A stretch of DNA of 64,000 nt from a virus: IMG/VR virus record IMGVR_UViG_3300050821_007696, positions 1 through 64,000 of that record; one strand, given 5' to 3'. The stretch's first letter is position 1; every line of letters starts with the position of its first letter. The position numbers and the translations under genes were made by a program. The notes below the pieces were generated by a model. That model saw only the letters and a program-made list of their open reading frames with translations. It searched no databases and was not told where the DNA came from. Of the stretch, positions 55,705 through 63,335 are shown one piece after another.

Positions 55705-56669
55705 TACTTGCCTCCTGCCGCCGCCGGCACGGTGCCGGGGTTGCCGATGACGATCGAGCAGTGCGGGCAGTCGGCGGCCTCGTCCTGGAGCATCAGGGCG
55801 TAGTTGGCGTACGGCCCGTACAGGAGCTTAGCCTGGGTCAGCCGCGCGGCATTGGCGGCAGCGGACTGCTCGGCTGCGACCTCCTGGTTGTACGAGGTGA
55901 TGACGGCCGGGTCCTGCGGGGTGACGCCGGTGACGACCACGGTCATGCCGGGGCAGGTGAACGTCGTAGGCCCGGAGCCGCCCGCCGCCCCGGTCGCCGT
56001 CTCGCCGTCACCGCAGAAGTACGGCACGCTCGACCCGGTCTCGGTGGCCAGCGGCGCGTTCAGGTCCGCGGCGATGTCCTTGCCGAGCTGAGTCCAGTCC
56101 TGCTGGGTGCGCCACAAGTCCGGGCCAAAGTTGGCTACTGCCGTTTCCGACGCCAGGTCGACGGCCGGCCCCATGTTCTCCAGCAGCATGTTCTCCCAGC
56201 CGACTGTCGAGGAATGTGCCGTACCGGAGATGGACGCGTCGGTCTGCGCGTCGTTGGTGGCACAGCCGTACTTGAGGCAGAACGGGAGGAACTTCGCCAT
56301 CACCGTGTTGTTCTGGTTGGCGGTGAAGTACACGCGTGTCCAGACGTAGACCGGCATGCCCGGCGTCGCCCCGCTGGCCGCGGTACGCACGGCGAGGGGG
56401 TCGTTCCGGTCGCCACCTGACTTCGCGGTCACGAAGTTCCGGGCGTTGCACGGGTAGTACCAGGGGGTGTCGCCGCTGCCGTAATTCACCTGGTAACCGG
56501 GGTGCACGGTATCGGTGATGCCCTGGTTGCCGCTGCCGAAGCCGCCGTTGGTGACCATGGCGCACTCCGACAGCGCCGGGGTGCTGGTGCCGCAGCCGGC
56601 TAGCGCGGCCCCGCCCAGGACGACCGCTGCGGTCGCTGTTCCCAGGGTCCTGCTGATCTTGTGCTTCAC
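55704..56669 (-). CDS. Lipoprotein, Band-7/SPFH-like
   Basis: The 321-residue product has a lipoprotein signal (about 1-26; GGAALAGCGTS with lipobox Cys). The mature part has VHPGYQVNYGSGD, an N-terminal beta-rich unit, FVTAKSGGDRNDPLAVRTASG-like blocks, and a helical end with SYNQEVAAEQSAAANAARLTQAK. The order resembles SPFH (prohibitin/Band 7) proteins annotated in several actinophages. These often form membrane rings; in a phage they may guard the membrane or act in superinfection control. Confidence in family is moderate. Confidence 0.55.
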   Translation of the reverse strand: MKHKISRTLGTATAAVVLGGAALAGCGTSTPALSECAMVTNGGFGSGNQGITDTVHPGYQVNYGSGDTPWYYPCNARNFVTAKSGGDRNDPLAVRTAASGATPGMPVYVWTRVYFTANQNNTVMAKFLPFCLKYGCATNDAQTDASISGTAHSSTVGWENMLLENMGPAVDLASETAVANFGPDLWRTQQDWTQLGKDIAADLNAPLATETGSSVPYFCGDGETATGAAGGSGPTTFTCPGMTVVVTGVTPQDPAVITSYNQEVAAEQSAAANAARLTQAKLLYGPYANYALMLQDEAADCPHCSIVIGNPGTVPAAAGGK

Positions 56670-56944
56670 GTAGGGTTTTTCTCCTTGGTCAGTGCCCGGG
56701 TTACCGCGTCGTACGCGGTCATGACCTGGTTCCGGTTAGCGTCTCCGAGCCCCGGGTCCGAAATGGCTGCGGCGAGCCCGTCCCGGGCCTGGGACAATGC
56801 TGTCCGTGCCCCGTCGATCCTGCGCCGTTTCGCTGCGTACAGCCGCAGTTTGCCTGCTGCCCACCAGACCGCGGCAGCAGACAGGACCGCGGCGAGGCCG
56901 AGCAGCAGGAGCGGGGGCAGGACGACGTCGAGGAAGTTGTTCAC
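56666..56944 (-). CDS. Single-pass membrane protein
   Basis: The 92-residue product has one TM helix (about 8-32; LPPLLLLGLAAVLSAAAVWWAAG) and a basic, helical C-terminal part. It overlaps the lipoprotein gene by four bases, suggesting that both work at the membrane. Confidence 0.55.
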   Translation of the reverse strand: MNNFLDVVLPPLLLLGLAAVLSAAAVWWAAGKLRLYAAKRRRIDGARTALSQARDGLAAAISDPGLGDANRNQVMTAYDAVTRALTKEKNPT

Positions 56945-57192
56945 GGCCCTGCGGCGTCCTCAAGCTTGCCCTGCCCGGCGAGGTACGTCTCGATGGCGCC
57001 GCCTCTTGGCAGGTCAACGGGTGCGCCCCGGTGCCGCCCGGCAGGCGGGTCGCGGAGGATCTCGGCGGCCAGCTGCCGGAGAACCCCGGCCATGTGGTCG
57101 TCGTGGCTGCGGCAGACCAGCTGCGTACTGCCGTCTTCGCTCAGTACCAGGAGGAACTCCTCCCCCTGGCACTCGGCACAGCGAATGTGCAC
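56941..57192 (-). CDS. Small zinc-ribbon protein
   Basis: The 83-residue product begins MHIRCAECQGEEFLLVLSED, with another Cys and His (VCRSHDDH) about 20 residues later, a CxxC...CxxH ribbon. A helical, basic tail follows. It overlaps the membrane-protein gene. Confidence 0.55.
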   Translation of the reverse strand: MHIRCAECQGEEFLLVLSEDGSTQLVCRSHDDHMAGVLRQLAAEILRDPPAGRHRGAPVDLPRGGAIETYLAGQGKLEDAAGP

Positions 57193-57206
57193 GCGTTCTC
57201 CTTCGC

Positions 57207-57356
57207 CTAGTTCTGCTCGTCGCCCTCGGGGAACAGGAGCTGGTGCGTGCGCGTGCCCAGGACGGACTGCTGGAACTGCCAGTCTTTCCGCCAGATAACC
57301 GGGACTGACGCCCCCTGGCTGTTGCTCGCGCCGCCGTTGGCGAAACTGTTCTTCAT
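57207..57356 (-). CDS. Small hypothetical protein, first gene of the leftward operon
   Basis: The 49-residue product (MKNSFANGGASNSQGASVPV and onward) starts at ATG 57356 behind ribosome site GGAAGGA. It is polar and shows no known motif. The frame is open further upstream but lacks a site there. Confidence 0.5.
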   Translation of the reverse strand: MKNSFANGGASNSQGASVPVIWRKDWQFQQSVLGTRTHQLLFPEGDEQN

Positions 57357-57502
57357 GACGGTTCCTTCCGGTAGGTGTACGTGACCTAACTTACGCCACA
57401 TACGAAGTATTCCGCCACCGGAAGGGGATACCGCGCCCTGGCGTGCTGACTTTAGGTCCCGCTGGGACAGTTGGCCGGGCACGGAATGTCAGGCCCCCAA
57501 GT
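57357..57502 (-). promoter_or_regulatory. Divergent promoter region
   Basis: The 158-base gap between divergent units holds, on the minus strand, GTAAGTTAGGTCACG with TAAGTT as a possible -10 box for the leftward operon. On the plus strand it ends in the TAGGCT box of the gene at 57515. No other gene is seen. Confidence 0.4.
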
Positions 57503-57508
57503 TAGGCT
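57503..57508 (+). promoter_or_regulatory. -10 box TAGGCT, leaderless-type promoter
   Basis: TAGGCT is followed by six bases and the ATG at 57515. No ribosome site is seen. Confidence 0.55.
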
Positions 57509-57514
57509 GCCTGC

Positions 57515-57937
57515 ATGACTACTGTTGACCGGGCGATCGCCAACGCGCTCACCGCGCAGGTCCAGGCACAGCCGTCCCCGACTGACCGTCCCGAGACCGT
57601 GATCGTCGAGGTGCCGAAGGACAGCCGGCTAGAGGCGCTGCTGTGCCTGGAGGAAACGCGCCGGGCCGAGATGGAGGCCGCCAAAGCCGCGTGGGACGAG
57701 CTGAAAGGCGGCGTCACCGCGGAACTTGAGCGCATGTACCCCGGCAATGCCGCGCCTACCAAGGGCTTCGAGATCCCGGCCGGCCCGATGTGGAAGGCGA
57801 TCTCGGTCAGCTGGCGCGACGGTAAGGAGTACCTGCCGACCGACTTGATCAAGCAGCACATCCCGCAGGTGTGGGACGCGTTCAAGAAGCGGGGCAGCGG
57901 CTACTGGGACTTCCGCCGGATGGGCAAGCGGTCGTGA
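57515..57937 (+). CDS. Helical protein upstream of Cas4-like exonuclease
   Basis: The product has 140 residues. A helical segment (about 45-75; EALLCLEETRRAEMEAAKAAWDELKG) is followed by MWKAISVSWRDGKEYLPTDLIKQHIPQVW (about 90-118). Not recognised. As the first gene of a four-base-overlapping unit with a PD-(D/E)XK nuclease it may be a recombination or repair partner. Confidence 0.55.
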   Translation: MTTVDRAIANALTAQVQAQPSPTDRPETVIVEVPKDSRLEALLCLEETRRAEMEAAKAAWDELKGGVTAELERMYPGNAAPTKGFEIPAGPMWKAISVSWRDGKEYLPTDLIKQHIPQVWDAFKKRGSGYWDFRRMGKRS

Positions 57938-58053
57938 GCAAGGAGCAGCGACCGCCGAAGCCTGCTGTCACCTGCGGGAACGGGTGCGCGTACGACTGGG
58001 TGAACGGGATCGGCTGGGTGCTGCGCCCTGATGTGAACTGCCCGGTCCACTGA
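57934..58053 (+). CDS. Tiny Cys-containing protein
   Basis: The 39-residue product (MSKEQRPPKPAVTCGNGCAY and onward) has three Cys and a terminal His. It overlaps both neighbours (GTGA, TGATG), which supports coding. Confidence 0.5.
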   Translation: MSKEQRPPKPAVTCGNGCAYDWVNGIGWVLRPDVNCPVH

Positions 58054-58865
58054 TGGACAAGCTGGCGGAGTTCATGCGGAACGTGCCGCACACCACCGGG
58101 GCCAGCGACCCGTGGGCGGAGCGGTACGGGATGGAGCTGCGCGGCATCGTCACCCGGTACGCGAACCAGCAGCCGCGGTCGGTGCAGAAGCACCTCGGCC
58201 CGTCGGAGCTGGGGCACGAGTGCGACCGGCAGGTGGTCGCGAAGATGTCCGGGGCGAAGATGACCAACCACGTCGCGGACCCGTGGGCGTCGATCATGGG
58301 CACGGCCGGGCACGCGTACGTGGCGGGCGCGTTCGAGTGGGACAACGTGCACAACGACTACCTGCGGTGGCTGACCGAGGCGCGGGTCACCCCGGACCCC
58401 GGACCCGACCCGCACCCCGGCACCGCTGACCTGTACGACGCGCACAGCCGCTGCGTGGTGGACCATAAGTTCCAGGGCGACTCGACCCGGGCGAAGCTGA
58501 AGTCGAAGGGGCCGCCGCGGCACTACTACGTGCAGCTGCTGCTGTACCGGCAGGGGTACCTGAACCTGGGGCTGCCCGTCGAGCGGGTGGTGATCGCGAG
58601 CTGGCCGCGGACCAAGTCGTCGCTGGACGACATGTACGTGTGGGCGCACGTGCCGACCCCGGCCGACGACCAGCTGGTCCGCGACGTCCTGGTGCAGACC
58701 TCCTACCGGCAGCTGGTCGCCGACGCGGTGCGCGCGGGCCGGTTCGACCTGATGGACGTGCCCGCCGTGCCGGAGGACAGCGAGTGCTACTTCTGCGGGC
58801 TGTACCGGCCGCAGGCCGCCTACGACAGCCTCTACGGCTGCCCCGGCACGCTGATGCGCAAGTGA
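58053..58865 (+). CDS. Cas4-like PD-(D/E)XK exonuclease with Fe-S cysteines
   Basis: The 270-residue product has the Cas4/AddB-type layout: LGPSELGHECDRQ (Cys57), His87, GTADLYD (Asp126), VVDHKF (Asp137 and Lys139) and the QxxxY motif QLLLY (161-165). Three C-terminal cysteines follow (Cys245, Cys248, Cys263; ECYFCG and YGCPG). Cys57 plus the three C-terminal ones would hold a 4Fe-4S cluster. Enzymes of this family resect DNA ends for recombination. In phages they often act with a single-strand annealing protein, which is not visible here. Confidence 0.82.
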   Translation: MDKLAEFMRNVPHTTGASDPWAERYGMELRGIVTRYANQQPRSVQKHLGPSELGHECDRQVVAKMSGAKMTNHVADPWASIMGTAGHAYVAGAFEWDNVHNDYLRWLTEARVTPDPGPDPHPGTADLYDAHSRCVVDHKFQGDSTRAKLKSKGPPRHYYVQLLLYRQGYLNLGLPVERVVIASWPRTKSSLDDMYVWAHVPTPADDQLVRDVLVQTSYRQLVADAVRAGRFDLMDVPAVPEDSECYFCGLYRPQAAYDSLYGCPGTLMRK

Positions 58866-58869
58866 TGTG

Positions 58870-58875
58870 TATATT
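58870..58875 (+). promoter_or_regulatory. -10 box TATATT, leaderless-type promoter
   Basis: TATATT lies six bases before the ATG at 58882, just after the nuclease stop. It is the closest match to the consensus in the window. Confidence 0.6.
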
Positions 58876-58881
58876 GCAGGC

Positions 58882-59100
58882 ATGAGACGCATCAATGTCG
58901 TATTCACCGACAGGACCGTTAAGTGCCTCGAACTGCTGATGGAAGGCGGCGACTCCCAGACCGATATCGTCAACCAGTCGGTGCAGAAGAACGCTTACCT
59001 GGAGTGGAGGGTCAGGCAGGGCAGCAGGATCTTGGTAGCGCACCCGGACGGCACGCAGCAGGAAGTGGTCTTCAGCTACCGGATACCGGAGGAAGCGTGA
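58882..59100 (+). CDS. Ribbon-helix-helix-like DNA-binding protein
   Basis: The 72-residue product begins with a short strand (RRINVVFTDRTVKCLELL) followed by a helix, a turn (EGGDSQTDIVNQSVQKNAYLEW) and a C-terminal strand pair. The size and pattern fit an RHH/CopG-type transcription factor, which binds DNA palindromes as dimers. The independent promoter suits a regulator. It could be the protein that reads the 16-bp palindrome, but this is only a hypothesis. Confidence 0.55.
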   Translation: MRRINVVFTDRTVKCLELLMEGGDSQTDIVNQSVQKNAYLEWRVRQGSRILVAHPDGTQQEVVFSYRIPEEA

Positions 59101-59246
59101 GCAAGGGGAACTCGGGGAACCGGGCTCCGAATCCCGGCCGCATGATCGAGGTGGACTGCCCGACGTGCGGGGGCAGCGGGCGGCGGGGCAATAGCGCCTG
59201 CGGGCTGTGCAAGGGAAAGGGGAAGATCAAGGTGCCGGCAACGTGA
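59097..59246 (+). CDS. DnaJ-type zinc-finger protein
   Basis: The 49-residue product has CPTCGGSGRRG and CGLCKGKGKI, two halves of the CxxCxGxG zinc motif known from DnaJ. Alone it would be a small zinc-binding or chaperone-like adaptor. It overlaps both neighbours by four bases. Confidence 0.65.
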   Translation: MSKGNSGNRAPNPGRMIEVDCPTCGGSGRRGNSACGLCKGKGKIKVPAT

Positions 59247-59530
59247 CCGAGGTAGCCGGGGTGCCGATCATGCCGGCGCTGCGGGCGCGCGTCCGCCTGT
59301 CCGTGCTCGGCAGCACCGCCGACGGCGACGTTTTCTACCTGGTGAGCGACACGGCTACGGTATGGACTATCCGGCCCAGCCGTTACGGGGACAAGTACAT
59401 GTTCCTCGCGATGGAAGCTGACGTCTGGCGGACGATCGAGCACGTCGGCACCGGCGAGCGCGGCCAGCGGGTGGTCATCTTGCACAACACGAGGAAATTC
59501 AGCGCGGTGCCTGCCGAGCCGGAGGACTGA
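59243..59530 (+). CDS. Small beta-rich hypothetical protein
   Basis: The 95-residue product from GTG 59243 is beta-rich (VRLSVLGSTADGDVFYLVSDTATVWTI). No family is recognised. Last gene of the 58.9 kb unit. Confidence 0.5.
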   Translation: MTEVAGVPIMPALRARVRLSVLGSTADGDVFYLVSDTATVWTIRPSRYGDKYMFLAMEADVWRTIEHVGTGERGQRVVILHNTRKFSAVPAEPED

Positions 59531-59776
59531 GTGCTAAGGTTTTCAACACGGGGCACCCTGAGCCCACTTGCCGAAAAGCGCAACGTACGCATACATGCGG
59601 CATAAGAGCCAGGCAAAGCCCCCAGGCGAGGCAGCATCCCCAGTGCGATGACAGCGCACCAGGGCTCGGAAGTCCTCAGGAAGCCGTGACAAGGACAGTT
59701 AGGGGGCACCGGCAGCTGGCTGGTGCCCCCGCCATGACCATGACCTCTCTCATGACAATGACCATGACAAGGACCC
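59531..59776 (+). ncRNA. Structured leader RNA candidate
   Basis: A TAAGGT box (59535-59540) would start a leader of about 230 bases. GGGGGCACC (59702-59710) pairs perfectly with GGTGCCCCC (59722-59730) just before the gene. An upstream GGGGCACC (59550-59557) could pair with the same second arm instead. TTGCC/GGCAA and CCTGAG/CTCAGG pairs enclose the middle. Two exclusive folds suggest a switch or attenuator. It does not match any riboswitch I know. Confidence 0.4.
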
Positions 59777-60991
59777 ATGACCGTGACCTCTCCCTATCCT
59801 TCTCAGCCTTACCAGCCTCAGCAGGGATACCCCGCGCAGCAGCCGAGTTACGCATCGCAGCCGGGGTACCCTGCCCAGCCGCAGTACCAGCAGCCCGTGC
59901 AGCAAGGCGGCTTCCCGCCCGGTACCTTCCAGCAGCCCCCGCCTGCTCAGCCAGTTCAGCCCGGTCCGGCGGTCGCGCCGCCGTCGCTGCGGGAGTTCAT
60001 GAACCAGCCCGCCGGCGGCGGCAACTCCCTGTCTTTCATGCAGGTCGGCACCCGGTACTCGGGCACCGTCATCCGCACCGTGACAGGCGCGGACGTCGAC
60101 TTCGCCTACGACATGCAGGACCGCACCAAGATCTCGAAGTTCAACGACGGCCGCGAGAAGCTGATCCTGAAGGTGCCGATTCTCCTCGACCAGCCGAACG
60201 CGCAGTACCCGGACGGTACCGCCATCTGGGTGCTGAAGAGCAACGACCGCAACGAGCTGATGCGCGCGATGGAAGCGGCCGGCGCCCAGTCTGACCCGGA
60301 GCTGGGCTTCTTCCGTCCCCAGGCGGGCGACTGGCTGTCAGTCACCTACACGCACGACCAGCCGAGCCGCAACGGGATGAACCCGCGGAAGGTCAAGGCC
60401 GTCGAGTACCGCGTCGGGAACGGCGTGCCCCCGCAGATGCCGCAGGCTCAGGTACCGCAGCCGGTGCAGTACGCCCAGCCCCAGCAGCAGGTGTGGAACC
60501 CGCAGGTTCCCGGTAACACCGCCTGGCAGCAGCCTCAGTACCAGCAGAATCCAGTCGCCACGCCCCAGCCGCAGCCGCCTCAGTGGGCACACGAGCAGCT
60601 GTACCAGCAGGCAAACGGGTGGGCGCCGTCTAACGCCCCGATGGCCGCCGCGGGCCTCGCGGCACCGCAGTACCGGGTAGGAGACGGACCGCATCTTGAC
60701 GCGCCTGCGCCGCAGCCCCCGCAGTTCGACCCGGCGCAGGCGCAGCAGTTCCAGCAGCAGTACCAGCAGCCGTCGTTCCCGCAGCCGCAGGGCGGCGGCT
60801 TCCCCCCTACCCAGGGTGCGCCCGCTGCTCAGCCCGGCTCTACCCCTGGTGCGCCGCCAACGGGACCTGCATCCCCTTCTAATGTCCCGCCGCCCGACTG
60901 GCCCGCGGACGTGCCTTTCGTCCAGGGGCTGACCCCGGCGATGGCGCGTACGGCGCAGGCGCTGCGCGTTATGAACCAGCAGCCTCAGTAG
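59777..60991 (+). CDS. Pro/Gln-rich protein, possible ssDNA-binding
   Basis: The 404-residue product has Pro/Gln/Tyr-rich ends (YPSQPYQPQQGYPAQQ and a long C-terminal tract, about 215-380) around a folded core (about 75-210; SFMQVGTRYSGTVIRTVTGADVDFAYD, then LILKVPILLD and WLSVTYTHDQPS). The core looks like an OB-fold beta-barrel. A disordered acidic or Gln-rich tail is common in single-strand DNA-binding proteins, and position next to a Cas4-like nuclease agrees. ATG codons are repeated before the start. Confidence 0.45.
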   Translation: MTVTSPYPSQPYQPQQGYPAQQPSYASQPGYPAQPQYQQPVQQGGFPPGTFQQPPPAQPVQPGPAVAPPSLREFMNQPAGGGNSLSFMQVGTRYSGTVIRTVTGADVDFAYDMQDRTKISKFNDGREKLILKVPILLDQPNAQYPDGTAIWVLKSNDRNELMRAMEAAGAQSDPELGFFRPQAGDWLSVTYTHDQPSRNGMNPRKVKAVEYRVGNGVPPQMPQAQVPQPVQYAQPQQQVWNPQVPGNTAWQQPQYQQNPVATPQPQPPQWAHEQLYQQANGWAPSNAPMAAAGLAAPQYRVGDGPHLDAPAPQPPQFDPAQAQQFQQQYQQPSFPQPQGGGFPPTQGAPAAQPGSTPGAPPTGPASPSNVPPPDWPADVPFVQGLTPAMARTAQALRVMNQQPQ

Positions 60992-61008
60992 GCTTAGGAC
61001 CAGTAGCA

Positions 61009-61067
61009 CCGGAATACCCTGGACGCGGTTGAAGTTACACCTGTCGCGACCGGGGTATTCCGGTGTC
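61009..61067. terminator. 13-bp perfect inverted repeat before the glycan genes
   Basis: CACCGGAATACCC (61009-61021) and GGGTATTCCGGTG (61055-61067) are exact complements with 33 bases between. It lies after the Pro/Gln-rich gene and ends 10 bases before the ribosome site of the next gene. It could be a terminator or a leader hairpin. Confidence 0.6.
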
Positions 61068-61089
61068 TTGCGTAATAAGGAGTTAACGC

Positions 61090-62433
61090 ATGAATAATGA
61101 TGATTACTCGTGGATGGCGCGCTCCGGTCATCCCGCCGCGGGGCAGCGCCCGCCGTGGGACATCGAGACGGTGCCCCACGCCTGGGCCGACACCGACACG
61201 ATGACCGCCCCGCCCCCCGTGCCCGCCCGCTACACGCCGACCGCCGTCAGCCCGGCAGTAAAGGAAGACCGAGATGATGATCATGATTCCCGTCGGGGTG
61301 ACGATCCTGGCCTACGCCGGGCTCGGGCTCGGGCTTCTCGTCCGCGGCGCAGTCCGGTGGTCACGCCGGATGTGGCAGCCCTCACCCTGACCGCTGTCGT
61401 CCCGGTGTACAACGGGGCACTCGGCCTGGCAGAGACCCTGCACGCGCTGCGCTCCCAGACCACGGCCCCGGACCGGGTCATCGTCATCGACGACGGCAGC
61501 ACGGACAACACGTCCGAGATCGCGCGCTCGTTCGGGGTCGAGGTCTTCCGCCGCGAGCAGCGGTCGGGCAGCAAGTCCCGCGCGCTCAACCACGTGCTGA
61601 TGGAAATCGGCACCGACCTGGTCCTGAACGTCGACGACGACACCGTGCTCTGCGAGGACTACGTCAAGCGGATCAAGTGCGCGTTCGCCGACCCGCAGGT
61701 AGCAGTCGCCGCGGGCATCGTCCAGGTGTGGAACCCTAAAGGCGTCCTCCAGCGCGGGCGCCAGGTCGAGTACCTGCTCGGCCAGCACCTGTACCGGCCC
61801 ATCCAGAACTTCTGGTCCTCGCCCACCGTGTGCCCCGGTGCCGCCTGCGCCTACCGCCGCGCCCCGCTCGCCGCCGCCGGCGGTTTCCCTGACGACACCG
61901 TCGCCGAGGACATGGCCTACACCTGGCAGATGATGCTCACCGGGTACAAGGCGGTGTACGTGGCCGGCGCCGAGTGCTACGTCATCGACCCGCGCACGCC
62001 GCAGGAGCTGGGCACCCAGCTGTGGCGGTGGATGTCCGGCTACTTCCAGTGCGTGCGGCTGAACTGGCGCGAGGTAACCCGGCGCAAGAAGGTGCTGGCG
62101 CTGCTGATCCTGGCGAGCATGTGGGACATCGTGTCGCTGCCGCTGTGGCTGGTTTCCCCGCTAGTGCTGGCCGGGTCGCACGGCCGGTCGTTCCTTGAGG
62201 TGATGCTGATCGCCCTGTTCGGCACCGACCTGGCCGTCACCGTGCCCGTCGTGGCGGTCGCCGCGGTCCGGCGCGGCATCAACCCGCTGCGGGCGCTGGC
62301 GAACGTCCCGCTTATCTGGGTGATGCGGGCGTTCAACTTCTGGTACTCCGGCAAGGCAATGCTGTACGAGCTGGTCCTGGTCCCGTGCCAGTGGAAGGCC
62401 AGCCTGTCCGTCTTCAAGAAGGGGCACGCGTGA
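61090..62433 (+). CDS. Processive GT2 polysaccharide synthase (NodC/PgaC-like)
   Basis: The 447-residue product has GT2 synthase motifs: VVPVYNG (103-109), IDDGS (133-137), VDDD (181-184, metal), AED (272-274, catalytic base) and QLWRW (310-314, the QxxRW signature of processive synthases). Three to four C-terminal TM helices follow (about 329-436). This is the plan of NodC, IcaA/PgaC and hyaluronan synthases, which make and export beta-linked polymers. The strong AAGGAG site supports ATG 61090. The first 90 residues are disordered and overlap a separate frame, so GTG 61357 is a possible start of the catalytic part. It overlaps the deacetylase gene by four bases. Confidence 0.82.
   Translation: MNNDDYSWMARSGHPAAGQRPPWDIETVPHAWADTDTMTAPPPVPARYTPTAVSPAVKEDRDDDHDSRRGDDPGLRRARARASRPRRSPVVTPDVAALTLTAVVPVYNGALGLAETLHALRSQTTAPDRVIVIDDGSTDNTSEIARSFGVEVFRREQRSGSKSRALNHVLMEIGTDLVLNVDDDTVLCEDYVKRIKCAFADPQVAVAAGIVQVWNPKGVLQRGRQVEYLLGQHLYRPIQNFWSSPTVCPGAACAYRRAPLAAAGGFPDDTVAEDMAYTWQMMLTGYKAVYVAGAECYVIDPRTPQELGTQLWRWMSGYFQCVRLNWREVTRRKKVLALLILASMWDIVSLPLWLVSPLVLAGSHGRSFLEVMLIALFGTDLAVTVPVVAVAAVRRGINPLRALANVPLIWVMRAFNFWYSGKAMLYELVLVPCQWKASLSVFKKGHA
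61274..61390 (+). CDS. Embedded small membrane protein
   Basis: In another frame inside the synthase gene, ATG 61274 with ribosome site AAGGAAG opens 38 residues (MMIMIPVGVTILAYAGLGLG and onward), one TM helix with a basic tail. The overlapping synthase frame is low-complexity Arg/Asp there, as expected of a shadow. A small synthase partner is possible. Alternatively the synthase begins downstream. Confidence 0.4.
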   Translation: MMIMIPVGVTILAYAGLGLGLLVRGAVRWSRRMWQPSP

Positions 62434-63335
62434 ACGCGAAACTGTTCTTCCGGCGCCTGGCCGTCATCGCCGTCGCCGTGCTCCTGCTGGCCGGCATCGG
62501 CTCTGCTGCCGCATGGCGGGCCGGGGCGTTCAGCACAGCGGGCAGCACTGCCGCCGGGCTTGCCGTGACCGGAAGGTCGCAGGCGGTCCGGGTTACCCTG
62601 CCCCCGGCGCCGAAGGGCCTGCCCGTCCTGGCGAACAGCTGCTCGGCCGGGTACGTCACCTTTACCTTCGACGACGGGCCGGACAAGGACACCCTCGCGC
62701 TGGCCAGCGAGCTGCTCGCCGAGCACGTGCCCGCGGTGTTCTTCGAGATCGGCGACAAGGTCGCGGCGACTCCGGGCATCACGAGGCTGCTCGCGCAGCG
62801 CCACTTCGTGATCGGGGACCACACCTGGGACCACGCGTCGCTGACCGGCGCGAGCACCAAGACGAAGCCGCTGACCGACGCCCAGGTGAAGACCGAGCTG
62901 ACCCGGGCGATGGCGGCGGTCAGCGCAGCCGGGGCACCCAGGCCGAAGCTGTGGCGGGCACCGTACGACGACGTCAGCCAGCACGACGTCTCCATTGCCG
63001 CCTCACTCGGGCTGCGGCTGGTCATGAGCTACGGCCTGGCCCAGGGCGGCAACATCGACGACAGCCAGGACTGGTCCGGCAACTCGGCCGCGTCCGTCGC
63101 CGCGCACGTCGACACCGGCTACACCCTGGACGGCTCGTCGTTCCCCGGCATGCGCAACCAGACGATCCTGTCCTTCCACGACGGGATCAACGCGACCGCG
63201 CCGAACACGATCAAGGCCATTCCCGTGATCGTCGCCTTCATGAACCGGCACCACCTGTGCGCGACCAGCACGGTACGCCCGGACGCGACCGGCGGCGTGG
63301 TCAGCCAGACTTCGGTCGCGGCAGGCGGCGAGTAA
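62430..63335 (+). CDS. NodB-type polysaccharide deacetylase
   Basis: The start is GTG 62430, overlapping the synthase stop, and the product has 301 residues. An N-terminal membrane anchor or signal (about 8-28) precedes the NodB domain: TFTFDDGPD (Asp81, Asp82; motif 1), DHTWDHASL (His131, His135; motif 2, metal ligands), LWRAPYDD (motif 3, about 171-178), and ILSFHDG near the end (motif 5). These enzymes remove N-acetyl groups from GlcNAc polymers outside the membrane. The pairing with a QxxRW synthase mirrors NodC/NodB and PgaC/PgaB. Confidence 0.88.
   Translation: MNAKLFFRRLAVIAVAVLLLAGIGSAAAWRAGAFSTAGSTAAGLAVTGRSQAVRVTLPPAPKGLPVLANSCSAGYVTFTFDDGPDKDTLALASELLAEHVPAVFFEIGDKVAATPGITRLLAQRHFVIGDHTWDHASLTGASTKTKPLTDAQVKTELTRAMAAVSAAGAPRPKLWRAPYDDVSQHDVSIAASLGLRLVMSYGLAQGGNIDDSQDWSGNSAASVAAHVDTGYTLDGSSFPGMRNQTILSFHDGINATAPNTIKAIPVIVAFMNRHHLCATSTVRPDATGGVVSQTSVAAGGE

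Noticed and set aside
59686-60294. 202-codon plus-strand frame starting in the leader before gene 59777
   Set aside because: Begins in a repeated ATGAC tract and turns into an Arg/Ala/Pro-rich shadow of gene 59777.
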